This document shows, in pieces, positions 6,896 to 9,437 of a stretch of 9,437 nucleotides of DNA (its first letter is position 1; the number at the start of each line of letters is the position of its first letter). Both the position numbers and the translations under genes were made by a program. Location of the stretch: the NCBI GenBank assembly GCA_963533935.1, contig CAUSQL010000052.1, positions 1 to 9,437 on the forward strand, in the 5' to 3' direction. Under the pieces are notes generated by a model that saw nothing but the letters and a program-made list of their open reading frames with translations, did no database searches and had not been told where the DNA came from. The DNA comes from CAUSKK01 sp963533935. Its GTDB lineage: Bacteria > Pseudomonadota > Gammaproteobacteria > Cardiobacteriales > Cardiobacteriaceae.

Positions 6896-7780
6896 ATGGC
6901 GAACTTTTTTCTAGCTTCGGAGCTGAGACAGCCCAATCCCATTCAAGCCCTTTTCCATCTGGTACCGGTCCCCTACGAAGCCTCGGTGAGCTACGGCGGT
7001 GGCACGGCCCAGGGGCCAGCGGCCATCATTCGCGCTTCGGAGCAGCTGGAGCTGCTGGACCAGCTGGGCCATGAGCCCTGGAAGCAGGGCATTTACACCC
7101 AGGCGGCCATTGACTGCCGCGGCGAGCCGGCGGAGGTGATGGAGCGCATTCGCAGCTGCACCAGGCAAATCAGTGAGCACCGCCACATTCCCTTCGTGCT
7201 CGGCGGCGAACATTCCGTAACCTTCGGCGCGGTCATGGGCGTCTGCGATGGCATTCAGGAGCCGGTGGGCATTGTGCAGATTGACGCCCACGGGGACCTG
7301 CGCCAGGAATACCAGGGCAGTATCTGGAGCCACGCCTGCGTGATGAAACGGCTGGTTGATGAGGGGCTGCAGCTGGTGCAGCTGGGGGTGCGCGCCATTT
7401 CTCCGGAGGAGGTGGATTTCCGCGAGGCCATGAGTACGAAGATTCACTATGCGGACGCGAAGAATCTCTGTAATCCGCCGCGCCATTCCTACGCCCTACC
7501 CATGGATTTCCCGCAGAAAATCTATCTGACCGTGGACATCGACGGCCTGGACGCGGCCCTCATGCCGGCCACGGGCACACCGGTGCCGGGCGGCCTTGGC
7601 TGGTGGCAGCTGTTGGATTTAATTAAGGACATCGCCAAGCAGCGGCAGATTGTGGCCATGGATTTGGTGGAATTCGCGCCGTTGCAGGGCCTACAGGCCT
7701 ATGACTTTATGGCCGCCGACCTGGCCTACAAGATGATGGGCATCGTGGGCCAGAGCCGGGCCGCCGAGAACGAGAAATAG
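6896..7780 (+). CDS. speB: Ureohydrolase, probable agmatinase (agmatine to putrescine and urea)
   Basis: A 294-residue cytoplasmic enzyme of the arginase/agmatinase family. All ligands of the two manganese ions can be read: His106 in GGEHS, Asp130/His132/Asp134 in DAHGDLR, and Asp214/Asp216 in VDIDGLD. Other family signatures are SHACVMKR (145-152), TGTPVPGGL (226-234) and MDLVEFAP (255-262). DIDGLDAALMPATGTP differs from the usual DIDxLDPxxxPGTGTP at both DP (here DA) and PG (here PA). The DAHGDLR-EYQG-SHAC pattern fits agmatinase better than arginase, but guanidino-acid hydrolases share the fold, so the substrate is inferred. The start at 6896 has AGGAAG seven bases upstream and lies one base after the dedA stop. 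An ATG at 6836 would add 20 residues unlike the family and overlap dedA. No arginine decarboxylase gene is in the window, so the agmatine source must be elsewhere. Confidence 0.92.
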   Translation: MANFFLASELRQPNPIQALFHLVPVPYEASVSYGGGTAQGPAAIIRASEQLELLDQLGHEPWKQGIYTQAAIDCRGEPAEVMERIRSCTRQISEHRHIPFVLGGEHSVTFGAVMGVCDGIQEPVGIVQIDAHGDLRQEYQGSIWSHACVMKRLVDEGLQLVQLGVRAISPEEVDFREAMSTKIHYADAKNLCNPPRHSYALPMDFPQKIYLTVDIDGLDAALMPATGTPVPGGLGWWQLLDLIKDIAKQRQIVAMDLVEFAPLQGLQAYDFMAADLAYKMMGIVGQSRAAENEK

Positions 7781-7781
7781 C

Positions 7782-8555
7782 ATGAAGAAACTATTGCTAG
7801 TGCTAATGCTGGCCCTGCCGGCCTACGGCCAGGAAACCATGCGGGAACAGGTGGGCAGCTTCTTCACCTACGGTCAGGAGGACGCGGGCGATTCCGGCCT
7901 GGTCAAGGCCTTCGACGATAACGAGCTGGCCGCCTACAGCAGTGCGGAGCTGCTCAGCCTGGGCCGGGCCATACTGACGCGCCACGATTACAACAGCCCC
8001 AGCGGTCGGGAGGCGCTCATCGGCGATTTGGAGAAAATCCGCCGCTACCTGAAGCCCTGGGCCGCCAGCCATCGCTTCCATTACAAGCAATACAAGTTCT
8101 ACACGGAATTCCTCACCGAGCTCTACGGCGCCAGCAAGCGGGCCACCAGCAACGAGGCGGAGCTGCTGAACGTCAGCGAGGAGGCCTATAAATTGGGGGT
8201 CATCGGTCAGCGCCAGCTGCTCGACCAGTACATGAATAGCGCCTGGCAGTGGATACTGCTGAATGACGTTAGCGGCTGGAAGGAGGCGGAGCGCCTCGGC
8301 CGCCGCGGTTTGAGCCGCGACCCGCAGCATGCCGGCCTGGCGGTGAATTACTTCCACGCCCTGGCGCTGCTGGGCAAGGCGGACGAGGCCCAGGCGGTCT
8401 TTAACCGCTACGCCAACGAGATGGTGGAATTGCCGGAGCAGGAGGAGCGCTTCACCCTGGTTCTCACCAACGATTTTGAGCAGCTGAAGAAGGACAAGGT
8501 GTGGAATAAGCACATCGAACAGGCGGCGCAGAATCTGACAAAGTCTAAGGATTAG
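7782..8555 (+). CDS. Secreted TPR-like protein of unknown function
   Basis: I do not recognise a named family. The 257-residue protein starts with a signal peptide (MKKLLLVLMLALPAYG, likely cut before Gln17). It has no cysteine, so it is neither a lipoprotein nor disulfide-bonded, and should be soluble in the periplasm or secreted. The mature part looks wholly helical. Residues 164-213 resemble a tetratricopeptide repeat pair: GWKEAERLGRRGLSRDP followed by a helix-turn-helix with ALALLGKADEAQAVF. Residues 45-120 are rich in aromatic and charged residues (KQYKFYTEFLTELYG at 102-116) and may hold further degenerate helical repeats. The gene starts one base after the speB stop, has only a weak GAGAA-type ribosome-binding site and is probably translated by coupling. 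That places its product with dedA and speB, and a binding or scaffold role at the envelope is a guess. It is the last gene of the unit; no classic terminator follows. Confidence 0.85.
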   Translation: MKKLLLVLMLALPAYGQETMREQVGSFFTYGQEDAGDSGLVKAFDDNELAAYSSAELLSLGRAILTRHDYNSPSGREALIGDLEKIRRYLKPWAASHRFHYKQYKFYTEFLTELYGASKRATSNEAELLNVSEEAYKLGVIGQRQLLDQYMNSAWQWILLNDVSGWKEAERLGRRGLSRDPQHAGLAVNYFHALALLGKADEAQAVFNRYANEMVELPEQEERFTLVLTNDFEQLKKDKVWNKHIEQAAQNLTKSKD

Positions 8556-8571
8556 TCCGGATTAAAGGCTT

Positions 8572-8656
8572 TACCGACGGACGGGCGCGTGAGGCGTGAG
8601 CCGACCAGCTTTGCTGGCTGAGCGTTAGCGAAGAACAACCGTCCGTCCGTTTGTAA
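8572..8656. repeat. Larger variant of the intergenic repeat with the same ends and a different interior
   Basis: TACCGACGGACGGGCGC (8572-8588) is the exact inverted copy of 44-60. The right end, CCGTCCGTTTGTAA (8643-8656), is the exact copy of 6147-6160. The ends pair with each other: GACGGACGG (8576-8584) with CCGTCCGTC (8639-8647). Inside lies CCAGC-TTT-GCTGG (8605-8617), a perfect five-pair hairpin, flanked by GCGTGAG and GAGCGTTAGCG stretches reminiscent of REP elements. The TACATACA core of the other copies is missing. The element fills most of the gap between the TPR-like gene and cysteine synthase and might help end the upstream transcript, but no T-run is present. Confidence 0.7.
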
Positions 8657-8696
8657 ATCGCTCCTTAAGCGTTGTCCGACCATAAAAAAAAGTTAT

Positions 8697-8725
8697 TTCT
8701 CAGCGGGAAGAGCCAGCGCTATAGT
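8697..8725 (+). promoter_or_regulatory. Candidate promoter of the cysteine synthase gene
   Basis: TATAGT at 8720-8725, in the context GCGCTATAGTGGC, is a fair -10 box. TTTCTC at 8697-8702 stands 17 bases upstream as a weak -35. The start codon is 28 bases after the -10 box. No CysB-site pattern could be recognised. Confidence 0.4.
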
Positions 8726-8753
8726 GGCCCCATCGCTATTTCAAGGAAATCCC

Positions 8754-9437
8754 ATGACCAAGTACAACAATATTCTGGAAACCATCGGCCGCACCCCGGT
8801 GGTCAAAATCAACCGGCTAGCGCCCAAGCACGTGCAGCTGTGGGTGAAGGTGGAATCCTTTAATCCCGGCGGTTCCGTCAAGGACCGCCTCGCCTACGCC
8901 ATCATCAGCGACGCCGAGCGCCGCGGCCTGCTTAAGCCCGGCCAGACGGTAGTTGAAGCCACCTCCGGCAACACCGGCATCGCCCTGGCGCTGGTCTGTG
9001 CGGTGAAGGGCTACCCCTTCGTGGCGGTCATGACCGAAACCTTTTCCGTGGAACGGCGCAAGCTCATTCGCAGCCTCGGCGGCAAGGTGATTCTCACCCC
9101 GGCGGCGGAGCGCGGCATCGGCATGGTGCGGGTGGCCAAGGAGCTGGCGGACAAGCACGGCTGGTTCCTGGCCAATCAATTTGAGAACCCGGCGAATCCG
9201 CAGTACCACCGGGAAACCACCGCGGCGGAAATTCTCCGCGACTTCGCCGGCGAACGGCTGGATTACTTCGTCAGCGGCTACGGCACCGGCGGCACCATTT
9301 CCGGCGTCGGCGAGGTGCTGAAGGCGGCGCGGCCGGACATTAAGGTGGTGGCGGCGGAACCCTTTAACGCCCAGCTGCTGGCCGGCGAGGAATGTGCGCC
9401 GCACAAGGTGCAGGGCTGGACGCCGGACTTCCTCGCC
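8754..9437 (+). CDS. cysK: Cysteine synthase (O-acetylserine sulfhydrylase), 3' end cut by window
   Basis: A pyridoxal-phosphate enzyme that joins O-acetylserine and sulfide into cysteine in the cytoplasm. The 228 residues seen are about two thirds to three quarters of the usual 310-325, and the frame is open to the last base. Landmarks are GRTPVVKINR (12-21), the cofactor lysine Lys43 in NPGGSVKDR, the substrate loop TSGNTG (70-75), ETFSVERRKL (95-104), QFENPANPQYHRETT (142-156), the phosphate-binding GTGGT (177-181) and HKVQG (217-221). The METSIERR-like segment and QFENPANP favour the CysK side of the family over CysM, but cystathionine beta-synthase-like relatives share much of this, so the symbol is probable rather than certain. 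WTPDF follows HKVQG where E. coli-type CysK has IGAGF. AAGGAAA at 8743-8749 is a good ribosome-binding site four bases before the ATG. It probably has its own promoter. Confidence 0.9.
   Translation, partial: MTKYNNILETIGRTPVVKINRLAPKHVQLWVKVESFNPGGSVKDRLAYAIISDAERRGLLKPGQTVVEATSGNTGIALALVCAVKGYPFVAVMTETFSVERRKLIRSLGGKVILTPAAERGIGMVRVAKELADKHGWFLANQFENPANPQYHRETTAAEILRDFAGERLDYFVSGYGTGGTISGVGEVLKAARPDIKVVAAEPFNAQLLAGEECAPHKVQGWTPDFLA

Noticed and set aside
7803..8513. Minus-strand open frame of 236 codons opposite the TPR-like gene
   Set aside because: The plus-strand gene has a signal peptide and operon spacing; the minus frame has only Leu/Ala/Val-rich antisense composition.
8573..8650. 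Rho-independent terminator before cysteine synthase
   Set aside because: The paired ends are more than 50 bases apart and no T-run follows; the internal five-pair hairpin also lacks one.
8572..8656. Integron attC site
   Set aside because: There is no proper GTTRRRY/RYYYAAC pair at the ends, and the neighbours are not cassette-like. The shared ends with other gaps point to a dispersed repeat.
1..8656. CRISPR array
   Set aside because: Repeat copies are kilobases apart, in both orientations, without spacers or cas genes.
8672..8863. Short plus-strand frame across the cysteine synthase start
   Set aside because: It overlaps conserved CysK codons in another frame and lacks a ribosome-binding site.

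Overview
The window looks like chromosomal DNA of a free-living gammaproteobacterium. The evidence is the E. coli-like long PutA, the YbiS/ErfK-type L,D-transpeptidase, the DedA and CysK families, sigma70-like -10 boxes and a classic UUCG-loop terminator. I cannot name the genus. The genes are mostly housekeeping. There is no phage, insertion sequence, CRISPR array, tRNA or rRNA.

Layout. Two genes on the minus strand occupy the left half. The first (63-998) is an unrecognised multi-pass membrane protein of 311 residues with unusually AT-rich DNA. The second (1101-4703) is putA, the bifunctional proline catabolism enzyme, in the form without an N-terminal DNA-binding domain. A 207-bp divergent intergenic region follows. 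The plus strand then carries a secreted L,D-transpeptidase (4911-6026) ending in a strong terminator (6042-6064). Next is a tight three-gene unit: a DedA-family membrane protein (6196-6894), a SpeB-type ureohydrolase, probably agmatinase (6896-7780), and a secreted TPR-like protein of unknown function (7782-8555), with a single base between consecutive genes. Last is the start of a cysteine synthase gene (8754 to the window edge), cut off before its stop codon.

How the genes work together. PutA feeds proline to glutamate, SpeB would make putrescine and urea from agmatine, and CysK makes cysteine. The transpeptidase, DedA and the secreted TPR-like protein all act at the cell envelope. The dedA-speB-TPR unit probably forms one transcript. 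The reason for that pairing is not evident from the sequence.

The most unusual content is between the genes. Four of the gaps hold members of one repeat family, and a fifth may hold a remnant. The unit is about TTWWWTACATACA-NNNN-AAG followed by CGCCCGTCCGT, and the outer end can pair with an inverted ACGGACGGGCG. Two units face each other at 1-44 as a 44-bp near-palindrome. A single unit forms a long hairpin upstream of dedA (6112-6153). A degenerate unit lies between putA and the transpeptidase gene. An 80-bp variant with the same ends but a different interior lies before cysK. This looks like a REP- or MITE-like family of small mobile or structural repeats; no copy was noticed inside a gene. 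Every gap is shorter than 300 bases.
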